Below are positions 24,893-38,100 of a DNA stretch of 64,000 nt, in pieces. The number at the start of each line of letters is the position of its first letter. Position 1 is the first letter of the stretch. This DNA comes from Sphagnum compactum. Taxonomy: Eukaryota; Bryophyta; Sphagnopsida; Sphagnales. The notes under the pieces are model-generated. The model was not told the origin of the DNA, did not search any database, and saw only the letters and a list, made by a program, of their open reading frames with translations. The stretch spans positions 13,632,304 to 13,696,303 of the forward strand of contig OZ234496.1 of the NCBI GenBank assembly GCA_965153455.1, given 5' to 3'. A program made the translations under genes and the position numbers.

Positions 24893-26084
24893 TCAACACA
24901 TACACACATCATCTAACCAAATCACACCACAAGAAAAACAATTCAAAATGAAATTTTCTTCCATAAATTGGATGTTTTTAATAGTACCTTATCTTGGAGC
25001 TATAGTGTAACCATACTTTGTGTCCCACCTTCAATGTCACTTTAAGCTATCCTTTAATTATATCATATTTCAAGGGCAAGTTTGACATACCATTGTCTAA
25101 TGATATAATAAAGATGTCCCAATCAACTTTGACATTTGATTTGATTTGATTTTTAAAATTAGCCCCCCACAACTTGATTCCTTTTTTTATTTAACATTTT
25201 TAGTATTTATGCAAGAACAACAAAACAATGTTTTTTTAAAGGTTTTTGAAAATTGAACAAATGATTATTATTAAAACAATTGGTGCATATATGGTGATAT
25301 TATGAATGTCAAAATGTGAAGCCTTTATTTAATTTAAGCTTCAATGAATCAAACAAATTATATGCATAAGAAAATATGTCATGAACAATTTGCAAAATAT
25401 CCAAAAATACGACAAAAAAAACTAATGATCACAAATTCAAAATATAATATATGGTTACACAACCCATATTTTATGGAGCTATTTGGTGATGCATTAAAAT
25501 TTGCACTACAATTTTTTTAACATGAAACAATATAACAAGCCTTTGTTCATTATTGGGTGAGGTTTTTGAAAAAGAGCCAAGGTTGATCAAATCTTATTGC
25601 AATCCACAAACATAAACAATGGACATTACATAAACTCAAACACACTTGAATATAATGACACACATAAACATAAACAATGGAAACACATGTGCACATTGCA
25701 TAGCCCCAAATACCAACAATAAACCAAGTGAAGGCACAAATAATTAAGCAACAAACCCAACAAAATTAACAAAGACCTAACAAAGAAATACTTAGGCATG
25801 TACACATAAGGAAGAAAAAAATATTCACTAGCAAAGACCTTACAATAGACCCCACAACAAACATGATGATAGATACAAATACACATAGAACCCCATTAAA
25901 AAATAGTAGTAAATCAAACAAAGACAAATTTAAACATGCATAAATCAAATTTACTTATAATATGACTCAATTAAAATCTGCAAAGATTCAACAACATTGA
26001 TTAAATACAAACACAAGTAGACTTATCAAAGACAAAGGAATAAATTCAATAAAGAAATATTTAACAAAAACCTAATAAAGACCC

Positions 26085-26270
26085 AATTAAGATAAACTTA
26101 GATTCAAAACAAATCAAAATAGATCCCAAATGGAAAGACCTAGTTAAAACCCAATCAAGAAAAACTCATAAATAAAACAAATAAAAATAGATCCCAAATG
26201 CAAAAATTTGATAAAGACTTAACCAAAACAAATTTAAAAACAAGACAAATCAAAATAGATCCCAAAAAGC
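26085..26270. repeat. 68-bp imperfect tandem repeat (about three copies)
   Basis: The word AGATCCCAAA occurs at 26121, 26189 and 26257, exactly 68 bp apart, each time preceded by a diverged AAATCAAAAT and followed by an A-rich segment. It lies just beyond the C-terminal end of the hAT relic and may belong to that element's terminal region. Confidence 0.6.
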
Positions 26271-26429
26271 CACCTAGTTTTGTGACTTGTGCTTGTTATC
26301 ATTGAGATATGCTAGTTGCCATTTAAATATAAGCAAGGTAGCCAACAAATCCATAGTAAACTAATTTTCAAATTCTGAACCTTGGCCTTTTTCCATTCAT
26401 CAAATATTGCATCATAGGGGAAGTTCTCC

Positions 26430-29229
26430 AAAATGAAAAAAATGTTGCAAGAACATGCCCACAATAGTTAGAAGATGTTCATTTAATTTATTTCGCAACT
26501 TTGTTTTCATGAATGACAAGGTTGAAAACATTATTTCATTTTCAACATTCATGAGTATTTAAACAACAACAATTTCAATTAACTTGAAAAACTTTGGAAC
26601 ATAATTTTTCAACATTTTTGAATTTAGCAACGTGTGTGACATTCGATTGAACAAAAGTACATGAAAAGGAGGTTCCATGGTTGTTGCCCCACTAGATTTC
26701 ATTGTGCATTTGAACATGCTACATTGCAAATCAAGGTCTAGGGGTGATAAAATTGCAAAAGACATTGCAACACCCAACTTGTGTTCATAACCATAATGAT
26801 TATTAATTAGTGCATAATGATGTTCAAAATTTTAATTGACATCTTATTGTAGCCAATAGTGCGGGTAAATAGTTCCCAATGGGTCCATCAAACAAGTGGT
26901 AGGGAATTAATTAGATAGTTCTTTTGTCAAGATTTTAGTAGCACCTACAAGACAACAAAAAATACCAAATGTTAAACAATATTAAGTTTCAAAGCAATCA
27001 GAAATTTTCTAAAACCATAAACAAGTTACAACATCATATATGGGATAAACCAAGAATAACATGCACCTTGGCACAACTCCACCTCCTTTAAGATAATAGT
27101 GTACAATTCTATTGTGACATGCTTAGGTTTTCCAGTCACATGATCTAGGTAAATAACATATAAAATTTGTTTAACACGTTGAAAAATTTAACACTCAATC
27201 CTTGTTGTATTTGAATCGATCTAGAAGGCAATTCAATTTACTGTGATAATGTCCTATTTGTAATCCAACAAATCCTTGAAATCTTTGAAGGCATATGAAA
27301 CAAAACATGTGTCTAGGTCATTATAGAGGCCATACAATTGACTTTGGTTGCCACATAATCACAAATAATGATTTTTTTTTGTTATGAAAACTTGATCAAA
27401 TAATGATTAGTTTCAAGCATAAGTAAAAAAACTTGCAATCCCAATTAGAATTGAAATGTCAAAAAACAAATCAAATTTTGTTTGAGCCAAACTAATCTTT
27501 TCATGTATTTTTGTCATCTTTCTCATCAAAGGCCTATATTCTAAAATAACTCATTTGGTTGGATTTAAGATGATAATGAAGTGTGTTTTTACATTTTGTA
27601 AAATTTTGTTACCCTTGACCATCATTAGTTCAATCAACTTTATGAATTCAATATGCCATTTTGGTTGTGAGCAAAAAATGGATAAATTGAATATAACAAA
27701 ATTTGATCCTTGAAACAACTAGCAAATGGGAATGGGTTTGTATAACCAAATTAATGCGATTGTTCATGCAATGGACACTTCCACATGAAAGGAAAAATGC
27801 TATTATATTTCTTTTGTAGCACCATATCTAACTTCCTGCAATTGTGAAAGTCAAAATTGAAAAAAATGGTTCATGCAATGGACATTTCCACATTCATGTG
27901 AAAATACCCTTGGGTGGTACCACTAGGAACCACCTTGCTAAAATCACAAAAAAGTTAGACCCAATTTTTAAAATAAAATTCCATCTACTTATACATTGGT
28001 TTATTTGATTGGGTGGGAAATGTTTTCCCCGCCTATTCACACATTCATGAAAAATAATGAACACCCAAAAATCTATAATATGCATAAACATTTTGATTTT
28101 TGAATCATTTTTGACCCAATTTTGTGACTTTTTTCTTTTAAATGTCCTTACAGTTATACATTAGATTTCATTTTTGTTTATTTAATACATGCACAAGGGA
28201 ATGATCGAAACTAATCATTAAAATAACAAAAGATGAAAATAATTATCATTTGTGTTCTTGACATCAATGGCCTTTTAGGACTTCATGATTTTGACTTCAA
28301 AAATTCATAAATAAATGAAAATTGATTCAATCAATTATCTATAAAAACCATCAAGTAGGTTGGCATTTGAAATTTTTTAAAAAATTAACATTCAAGAAAA
28401 ATTCCTGAAAAATATATTCCTTTTGCGTTCCTGATCAAAAAAATCCCTCATGTTACATTCTTGAAAAATTTCCCAAGATTATGCATTCATTTTCCATATC
28501 AAAACATATTTTTTAACAAGTTTGAATTCTACATGACTTGGGTAACCTTTTGATGAAATAAATTGAAATGAAAAAATTTCTTTATGTGAGTCCTATGTTG
28601 TTTTAAAGTTGGTTGGGTCTCAGAAATTTGGGGTGTGACATTCCTAGTGGTACCACCCAAGGATAAATTTGTTCTAGATCATTAATCAACAACGATTATA
28701 AAAAATATATCAATGATGATAGTAAGCACCAAGAAATAAAATTTGATCCTAACCTAAAATGATAATATAAACAAAACCAAAATGATGATAGTAAGCACAA
28801 AAAAAAAAACTTTGACCTAAAAAACAAAAACTCCATCTACACCAAATGATAATAACTTCAAAACAACATCCACCTTTGTGACACCACCATCAATGATTAA
28901 AACATCAATGAATATTGCAATGAAATTGTTGGCAATTTTGCCTTGTATTACATGTTCCAAAAAATGAATATCAATAATTGACTCCAATCTTGCATAATAT
29001 ATCCATGCATTGAAATTCAAAATTGATTATCAATTGTTGTACATGTGACTTCGTCACAAGTAACATCAAGATAATTTGATTCCCCAAGGACCTCCTTCAT
29101 CTTGGTTTTGACCTGTGCACACATGAAATGTATCACATCCCAAGTGTTAGAATTTGTCCAAGTTTTTTTTGCCATCATCATAATTCCCAAAAATATAAAA
29201 AGAGGTTTTAAAATTTCATACTCTAACAT
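26430..29229 (-). pseudogene. Decayed hAT-superfamily transposase
   Basis: Minus-strand pieces follow the order of a plant hAT-like transposase. At 29.23-29.02 kb is WTNSNTWDVIHFMC followed by LDVTCDEVTCTTIDNQF, the catalytic-Asp region. At 29.02-28.82 kb is DGGVTKVDVVLKLLSFGVDG. After an insertion (28.66-27.91 kb), the middle part (27.9-26.9 kb) is legible only in shifted frames. At 26.78-26.56 kb is a segment ending KNYVPKFFKLIEIVVV, a stop, then FSTLSFMKTKLRNKLNEHL (to about 26.43 kb). The last is the hAT C-terminal dimerisation motif. Numerous stops and frameshifts make it non-functional. The N-terminal zinc finger and the element's own terminal repeats were not found. Confidence 0.8.
27908..28662. 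mobile_element. 755-bp element with 22-bp perfect terminal inverted repeats
   Basis: The left end CCTTGGGTGGTACCACTAGG... (27908-27929) is exactly inverted at the right end (28641-28662). Each terminus contains the internal palindrome GTGGTACCAC. The element splits the hAT transposase relic between the FGVDG segment and the downstream CMNNRINLVIQT-like segment, so it inserted after the hAT copy. It has no open frame of note, as expected of a non-autonomous DNA transposon. Flanks (AATAC left, ATAAAT right) show no clear target-site duplication, and the superfamily is unassigned. Confidence 0.75.
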
Positions 29230-31880
29230 TGACCTCCCCTAAAAGAAGTGGAAATTTGTTGCTAATTGTTACATTTTCTTGCCCCTTTCACCTTTAAATA
29301 AAAAGGTTTTAGATATTCATACTTTAAGCATGGCTTGCACTTTTTTCAATGATGGTTGTGCAATGCATGCTTGCATAAATTTCATCATTTTAGACATGCC
29401 AACATTGTTTATTCACATACATTTCATCTTTTTTCACCCCAATATGTGGCAAAAATTTTATCACATTTTGTTTCCCAACATTCTTCTCAAAAATATCTAG
29501 CTTAACACTTGGAATCATGTCCCTCTTTCAAACAACACTACAAACAATGCATTTGACATGTTGAACTTCCCTATCATTACCTTGTAACATTTTAACCAAA
29601 GGAAACCATGTAGTCCAAGTGTTTTGGAATTTTTGTGATGTTTCATAACTTTTTTTCAGTTTTTTTAGGTGGTTTTACATCTTCACCAAGATCTAGGATC
29701 TCACATACTTCAAAGATAGAAGGCATGTAGGTTGGCAAACCACCATGACAAATCAATTTTAAAGTTTAATTATTGCACATAGATGTTGAAAGGGATTCAA
29801 TTTTATAACCAAAAGAATTCGCTTTGAAAGAAAAAGGGGATATGTACAAGTTGGGATAACAATTTGGCTTGGGTTTCATGCATCATGATTGGAATGAAAA
29901 TAACTTTTCAACATCTTTTGTGTTGGCTTCACTTTTGACACTTTAATTGTCAAATCTTGATTCACATTGATGTTTGTCGCTCCAATTTCTAAATCTCAAC
30001 TCCCAATGGCCTTTAACATTTTGATTCCTAAGCCTTTGACTCTAAGTGATTTTTTGCACGCAACATCTCCCTAATTCCAATGCCTCACACCCAAAGTTGA
30101 AACCCCAAATTGAAAGACAATACCAAATCCCAATTCCCCACAATCATAAGTAAACCTAAAACTAAATCTTGACATTTAGTTTGTTCAAGTTTCACAATAT
30201 AAAACACAAAGTTGCACACATTTGCAACACAAAAATGTTCATGTTTACAATGTACATTCGTTAATAAAAAACAAACATTTAATACTTGTCAATTATCGAA
30301 ATGCAAAAATCAACGACTAGTTGCAACTTGTCGAAACAATACAAAAATGTTAAAATGTGAGATATGATTAATTGCAAAACAATTTAAACCTTGGATGAAA
30401 ACCTTTGAAGCAAGGTGAAAGGAGGTGAAAAACAAATGTAAGTTGCAAAGTTGCATTGTCAATATACTACCAACAAGTTCTTCCATTACAACCATGAGCT
30501 CAAAGTGATGGACATTGAACAAGGAGCAATGAACATTGTTCTTTCCAACTTCCAACTACATTTCCCCATTCTTCCCACTCCTCAAAGAAGGCCTAGGCAA
30601 ACCAAACCATCGTAGACACATTGCATTGTGGTAAATATTTAGATTCAAAGATTAATTACAAACCCATTTTTTCACATGTTTATTTACAAGCAATGAATAA
30701 AACATCTTCTTTCTTTTCATCATTTTGAGGTTGTGTGATAATGTTATTTTAATTTTTTTTTGGCTTTCAACAAAAGCTTTAAATCTTTATATTCCAATGA
30801 CAAGTAATGGAAATTGGTAGATGGGGGATTTTTTGGAATCCTTCGGATGGTTATCCATGGACCATTCCAAAGACAATTTAAAAAATAATTACCTCATTTT
30901 CAAACCTACCTATTCCATTTCTTTTTTAATAGCAACTTCTTTTTCTTATTAACTTTCATAATAACTATCTCCCACCTTTCCTAATAATTACCTCCATTTT
31001 ATAACTATTTTACTCTTTTTCCCTGTCCACCAACATGGTAAGAAAAAACAAATTAACATGTGTCTTTTCATGTCCATGAAATGTATATTAATTTAAATTA
31101 AATTTGACATTGACATAAATAATGATGAATTATTGAAAATCATATGAAAACATTAAAAAAATGAAAATTTAATCATCATTAGTAGTGCGCAACAACGTGG
31201 AATTCAAATTTTATTATACACATGCACCCATGGTTCCCCCAACTCCCTTACAACAATAAACAAATAAATAAATAAATAAAATTGTTGTTGTTATCATCAA
31301 ACTTTTCAATCAATCTTCTAGTTGCTAATAACCAAAGGATACACATGAGTTGCATAAAAACTCTTTTTTTGATCTTATTTGTTAGAGGTTTGCTTCAACC
31401 TGAAAAGCGAGGATTTGATATTAATAATAGTTGTTAATTTCAAATTTTAAAATTATTTCAAAATTGGAGAACTATCAACTTCAATTCATCCAAAAACAAA
31501 AGAATTGCCAATTCCAATTATTTTCAAAAATTCAAATGAAATGATGATTTTCATGAAAAAAACTATTGAGGAAATGCTGGTTTCAAAGGTGGTAAATTAA
31601 ATTTATTTTTGGCCAAGTAGTACTAATTGCATAAAAACCCTTTTGTTGTTGCAACCTATATTGGGTGGGTATTTGATTTTGTGTATTATTATTGGTTTTG
31701 ATTTTTAAAAACATTTCAGAATCAAAGAATTGTTGTTTTTACTTGAAGTGATCAGAGTACAAGTTAGGCAATTTCAGTTATAATTATTCAAAAAATTAGG
31801 CATTTTTTTCTTGAAGAAACCAAATTATTGGGCACTTGCCAAAACAATTAATTATTGTGAAGTTACCACTGAGGTAGTGT
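29230..31880. other. AT-rich intergenic DNA upstream of CCT1
   Basis: This region is AT-rich and without a supported gene. The part next to 29.23 kb may include the unreadable N-terminal part of the hAT relic. A short AAAT microsatellite lies near 31.26 kb. The 300 bases before 31.88 kb show no TATA box that I can place confidently. Confidence 0.5.
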
Positions 31881-31888
31881 AGTAACGC

Positions 31889-32150
31889 CCTGGTTAGGAT
31901 TAGGGTTAGGGTTTCTTGTCTTGTGAGACGAGAGAGGGCTTGGGGGTTAGGGTTAGGGTTAGGACTTCTTGTGAGACACGAGAGGGAAGAAGGAGGAGAG
32001 AAGAATCTGTTCCTACCGGACGAAGAGAGCTTCAAGTCTTATTCTTCGCAATAGACCAAGTAGCTTGTGGCCTCATATCAGGAGCTGGAAGTACCTTGTT
32101 TGTAACCAGGCAAGAGAGAATCGGGTTCTGGATTTTTTAAGGTGTGAAGA
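31889..32150 (+). promoter_or_regulatory. CCT1 leader/promoter with telo-boxes
   Basis: Immediately before the CCT1 start codon are two tandem blocks, at about 31903-31938 and 31950-31986. Each begins with GGGTTAGGGTT and continues with CTTGTGAGAC..CGAGAGGG. The first contains the plant telo-box (AAACCCTAA, read on the minus strand, 31906-31914). Telo-boxes are known promoter elements of plant translation and growth-related genes, which suits a chaperonin gene. Purine-rich GAAGAAGGAGGAGAG follows. Confidence 0.65.
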
Positions 32151-35100
32151 ATGTCGCAGAACCTGGAGATTTTGGGAGATCGGCAGACTGGCCAGGATGT
32201 CCGCACCCAAAATGGTAAATGGGGCTTTGCAACAACTGCTGCTGGGTGATGGGTTCCTATGGATTGTTGGGATGGAGTGCAAAATGTGGTTTTGCCAGAA
32301 TGACAGGGGTTTTGTCATTTTCTTTTCTTGTTTCGTTGCATTTCGATGGTCACATGGTGTAAGTTTCAGTTCATAGCGAGAGAGTCCATCTCTTAGACAG
32401 TATGAGCTTTCTGCGTGCGCTGTATGTATCCCCTTTCGTCTTCTTTGCATGCTGTGCTGACGGTAAGGATTTTTATGTCGATGTTTTTGGATGTCAATGC
32501 AGTCATGGCTTGCCAAGCCATCGCCAATATAGTGAAAAGCTCGTTAGGCCCTGTTGGTCTTGACAAGGTGCGCATCTTTCTTTGACGGTTTTTCTTTTTG
32601 GTCTGGCTTCCTCTGATTGGAATGTTGTAGTTTCTCCATCTTAGAGCAGTAGTAGGGTTTAAGGGTTCTTGCCATTAGCGATCTTGATACTGAGGATATT
32701 CCTTATTCCACGTGTTGCAACATTTATGCTCAGTTTATAGTGGCATCACCTAGAGGCTGAGTTTGCTTTGTTTGTTGTGGTCACTGGTTCAGTCAAACAA
32801 TAAATTCCAAGGGAAGATAGAATGGTATCATTATCAAGTTCAGATTCTGGTTCAAAACTTGTGTTGTGTTTTGTCTATAGATGCTTGTTGATGACATCGG
32901 TGATGTCACAATAACAAATGATGGAGCAACAATCCTAAAAATGCTTGAGGTGGAGCATCCTGCTGCAAAGGTAAGCAAGTGATGTGGTTAAAAGATGATG
33001 CTCAAGGATGTGGTTATTAGGACCAACCTTTCCTTGGAACACTCAAGCTATATCGCTTGAGTGAGTGCTAGGCCAACATCATGACTTGAGTCTTTTCCCA
33101 TGACTTCCACGAATGCAACAGAAACTCAGGATGCAGATCTTTGTACACTGTTTTGTTCAAAAAATTTGGCAGAGTATTATGCACTTATCTATACCCACCA
33201 TTGGGAGATCATGAGGAGTGAATAGCAGATCATGTCACTGCTATTCATGATGTGGGTGATGGTCTGTCAGTTTGTTAGTGACATTGATCTGGTTATGACT
33301 GCACCCAATTCTTGTCATGTTAGTTTTGTGTTTTGCTGGAACTGACAGAATGGTTACCCTTCAAAGTTTTTGTTATGGGGTTTCGTCTGCAATTGCATAG
33401 ACATCTCCTGTCCTTGAAACTCTCTGGTTACAAAATGGCCAAGAGAGTGACATGTTCTCACTGTTTTTCTTTCCAGAATCTCAAAGCTTAGCGTGAGGTA
33501 ATTGCAAAGTTTGTATTTAGGTCACCTCAGATTCCTTGATGCTCATGAAGATAATGTTTCTTTCCTCATTTATCAGTGGAGCAACAGAAGGTCATGGCAA
33601 GAGGAACTGATTATTATCATGCTAAGTGCCAACCAGAAGTGCACGTATGATATTCCTTGCAACTACTGAGACTCTTATAAAAATCATTTGTGGCAGGTTC
33701 TAGTGGAGCTTGCAGAATTGCAAGACCGGGAAGTGGGAGATGGAACTACATCTGTGGTAATCATTGCTGCAGAGCTACTTAAGGTGAGCATGCCATGATT
33801 GCAGTCACATTTCATGCTCACTGCAGAGCATCATCACAAAGGGGCATTCTTTACAGCCAGTATCTGACTTGTTGTTGCCATCTTTTCTTTGCAGAGAGCC
33901 AATGATCTTGTCAGAAACAAGATCCACCCCACCTCAATAATAAGTGGATATCGTGTAAGCCAGATGCCTTGCTTTGAACTCTGTGACAAGACATTTTGTT
34001 TGCTGCCCTTCTTTTAAGGAAAGTATTCCATGGCCACATTGTTTTGTTTTACTTTCTTTGCAACCCCAGAAAGTCAACATTAGCACACTCATAGTTGCTG
34101 TTATTCCCAACAAAGCCCTTTTTTTTCCAAACTCTGAAGTGGTGGATTGGTGGCAAGGATCTCCTGCTTGATACATTTGTACATTTGTATGGATGTCTTT
34201 GTAGTGCTAGCAAGCATCTCTACTCAGTCTTCCTACTACCTCCAGAAATGAGGCAGAAACCCCGGACACAGATGTTTCTATAATGTCAGGCCCAGTTGTG
34301 TTTGTGCACAGTACTGTCGCCTCAACATTTCCCTGGGTTTGAGGGTATAACGCACACCACTGTACTTCCTTCCAGCCCTGTAGATTTAAGCACATCTATA
34401 CAAGTTTGTTGGTTATGTTTATTTTTTAGATCCATTGTGTGTCCGTGCAGCTTGCCATGCGAGAGGCATGTAAATATATTGATGACAAGCTTGCCATCAA
34501 GGTATGCCGGCTTCCATCATCTTTGCAATTTTTTTCACAAATTTTGGGATTCACCCACATACTATATCAGCTTTATCTGTTGATTAAGGTCTGCTTTCAT
34601 CAAACTTAGAATGGCATTGACACAACTGACGCAGGTAGAGAAGTTGGGGAAGGAATCACTGATCAACTGTGCCAAAACAAGTATGTCTTCAAAGATCATT
34701 GGGCCTGACAGCGACTTTTTTGCAAAATTGGCAAGCACTTCTCTGAACTATTCCTTTCACTGCCATTGCTGTCATGAAGGTCAACTAGACTTAATTGCTG
34801 CAAAAGGGTTCTAAATAGCTTGTCTGTGATGTTACAGGTGGTAGATGCAGTCTTAGCTGTGAAAACCACAAATGACAAGGGGGAGATGAAGTACCCCATC
34901 AAGGTGTGTAATATTGAATCTCCTACAGTGCACATTATTTGCTTTCAAAGACAAGAACTTTATTTTCTTATTGCCTTTTGCTTCTTTTTTGTGTGCGGGG
35001 TGGTTGGTACTTTGCACAGGCAATCAACATTCTCAAGTCTCATGGAAAGAGTGCAAAAGAGAGTTATTTGCTGAATGGGTATGCCCTGAATGCTGGTAGA

Positions 35101-38100
35101 GCAGCCCAGGGAATGCTCAAGCGTGTGGCACCAGCTCGCATAGCATGCCTGGATGTCAATTTGCAGCGGACAAAAATGCAAATGGGGGTCCAAGTTTTAG
35201 TGACTGATCCAAGGGAACTGGAGAAAATACGTCAGCGGTGAGTGCACCTGATCAGTTTTGTCCAGTCTCAAGTTGGTTCTATCTTACCATACAAAGCTTA
35301 GTCTGGATTTTTAAAACTTGAAATGTTGTCTTTTACTGAGCAGTGCTCTAACTTGTATTGAATATCATGAGCTGATGAAGTCAGTGGTAAAGAAAACATG
35401 GCATCTCACTGACATGCATGTTGTTACTGTATTCACAGTATTGGTCTTTGGTGAAGTTTTAATTGTGCTTTACATGCCACAGGGAAGCTGATATCACAAA
35501 AGAGAGAATTGAGAAGGTTTTGAAGGCAGGTGCCAATGTTATTCTTACCACGAAGGGCATTGATGACATGGCTCTAAAGGTCAGCTTCAACACCTCTCCT
35601 GATGGGCCCAAAAATACAGTTAAATTTTGATGTTGAATTCTTATGGTTGAATATTGGTTTGAATGCCCAATGCAGTATTTTGTGGAAGCCAATGCCATTG
35701 CTGTGAGACGTGTTGGTAAGGAGGATATGAGACACATTGCAAAGGCAACTGGTGCCACTCAGGTCAGAACAACTACGACCTTCAATTCATCAGCTTATCT
35801 GATCATCTTATTTCCCAGCTCTTTTCGGAGACCACAGAATTATCACTTTGAAAATGAAGGTTTGTGTGCACTTGCATTTTATTTTCTTTCACTGAGGATG
35901 ACCAATGTTTTACTTGGTCAGATATCTCTAATTTTGTGTCCCTTTTTGTTTGCTACAACTCCCAGTTCAATATTTTAAGAAGCCACCTGCGCTGTCTTTA
36001 TCTCAGACTTGATACTTCCTTATTTGCAGCTGTTACGGAACATATGAATTTAGAATTGAATGTGTAGTGTTATCCCCTGTCAATTAGTTTGTTCATGTGA
36101 AATGTGTCCCCTGCTTTAAGTGTAGGGTAATGCACAAGGCCACAGGCATCACCAGAGTAAGGGCCCACATGAGGTGGAGCCGAGGTGACCTCAGTTCTGG
36201 CAATGCCCGCAGCCAAGGGTGTTACAAGGTGTAAAAGTTTATGTCTTTTTTTTCCCATGATACCTGGTGGGTATGATGGAAAAAAAACATAAAAAAAATG
36301 ATGCGGGGTCATTTTGGAAAATGAAATCCCTGCAGGTGCGGGCATTTCATTTTCAGAAATGCCCATGGGATCTTATGAGTTGTAAGCATACCTTCAACTA
36401 CACTAAGAATTTCTTTGGAGGTTTTCACATCTTGAGAAGCAACTTTCAGGCTGATCCTATCTGAATATAAAACCTTCTGCAAGACATGTGAGAAGATGCC
36501 CGGGAGATGTTTTAGGTTGAAGAGGTTTAGATTGCTGAAAATTGTGTGAGGTGGCACAGGTACTTACCTTTGCTGACATAGAAGGTGGGGAGACATTTGA
36601 TGCATCATTACTTGGAAGTGCTGAAGAGGTTGTTGAGGACAGGGTGTCAGATGATGATATCATCCTCATCAAGGGTGCGAAAAGTTCAAGGGCGGTAGGC
36701 ACTCTTAAACCAGATTATCCCCTGTCTGGTGCTGTCTGTGCTGAAGCTTGTGTAGAATCTATCCAGGGTTTGTGTAACTCTTCCAGATTGACTGGAATTT
36801 CCTTTCAATTGCAGTAGGTTCAAGGCTCAATATTATTGAGATTCATCTCTTTGATTGCGCAAGAGTACTAGTTGGAAGACTTTCAAATGGCCAATTTGAA
36901 CTCTTCTGAATACTGTGGTGATTTCAATAAGTGAAAGCAAGTTTTGGATGTGGTATTTCAGCTTGCCAAGAAGTGATTTCCTTATGAATAAATCTTGATG
37001 TACTTTTCTTTTAGGTCTCTATCATATTGCGTGGAGCAAATGACTACATGCTAGATGAGATGGAACGATCTATTCACGATTCTTTGAGCATTGTCAAACG
37101 GACATTGGAATCAAATATGGTGGTAGCAGGAGGTGGAGCAGTAGAGGCTGCACTCTCTGTCTACTTGGAAAATCTGGCAACAACACTAGGCTCAAGAGAG
37201 CAGCTAGCTGTTGTTGAATTTGCTTTGGCTCTTCTTGTAATCCCAAAGGTAAACCTAGCCCATTTGTCTCAATTGAGCATTTGAATATGTTCTTTTGTTT
37301 CGAAGTTATATTTGTCTTGCTATTTGTGAGGAGATTGTTGATCAATAATCTGTTTTCTGGAAGACCATCTTTGCAATGTGTTGTCTTTCAGGAGAAATGC
37401 AGTGGTTAAGTGCCTCTTTGTTTTGGCAGTCTCATGTATAAATTGACAGGGAATCCTTGTTCAGTGTATTTTGGAACTGATATTTGTTAATGACACATCA
37501 CACAATGCATGGTTACAACTGGGGTGATTGGAACAGGTATTGGCAGTAAATGCGGCAAAGGATGCAACTGAGCTGGTGGCCAAGCTATGTGCTTACCATC
37601 ATAATGCACAGACAAAGGCTGATAAGCAGCATCTCTCTGGGTATGTCCCTACTGATTCTAGGAAAAAGCTGTTACTGTGTACACTGAAAGCGCACTTTAA
37701 CAAACTTGTGAGAGAGTGGAGCAGTATTCACAGAGAGGCCTTTCAACATCTATGGTGGCATTGTCAAAGATTTTGAACTTGTTCTAAAGGTCAATGGCAT
37801 GGCTTACCATAGAAAGGGGGTTGGCGTAGATCACTATGTCATATGCTGCAATTCAAGTGGAGAAATGAAACTAGACATCTTTGTTTGAAATTGCAAACTG
37901 TCTGGGTTTTGGGTCGTAGTGATGTTCTGTGTGACACACATCTCATCACCTCATGGTTAAGGAATGCAGCGTTTACTTCCAAAGTTAAATGTCCAGCATT
38001 GTAGTTCTGTATGTACTGACTCTTTCATGTTACAGAACGGGGTTGGACTTGATCAAAGGAGTTGTAAGGAACAATGTTGAAGCTGGGGTAATTGAGCCCT

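Larger units (their letters stand above)
21951..26420. other. AT-rich intergenic DNA with low-complexity repeats
   Basis: This is A- and C-rich on the plus strand with no supported gene. It contains short, poorly conserved repeats such as the CATTGACAACTCAATG words at about 22121-22240 and AACATCTTGCATCCA-like words at 22.63-22.80 kb, the C-tract at 24.87 kb, and a 68-bp array near 26.1 kb. The minus-strand open frames have no recognisable domain. Confidence 0.5.
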
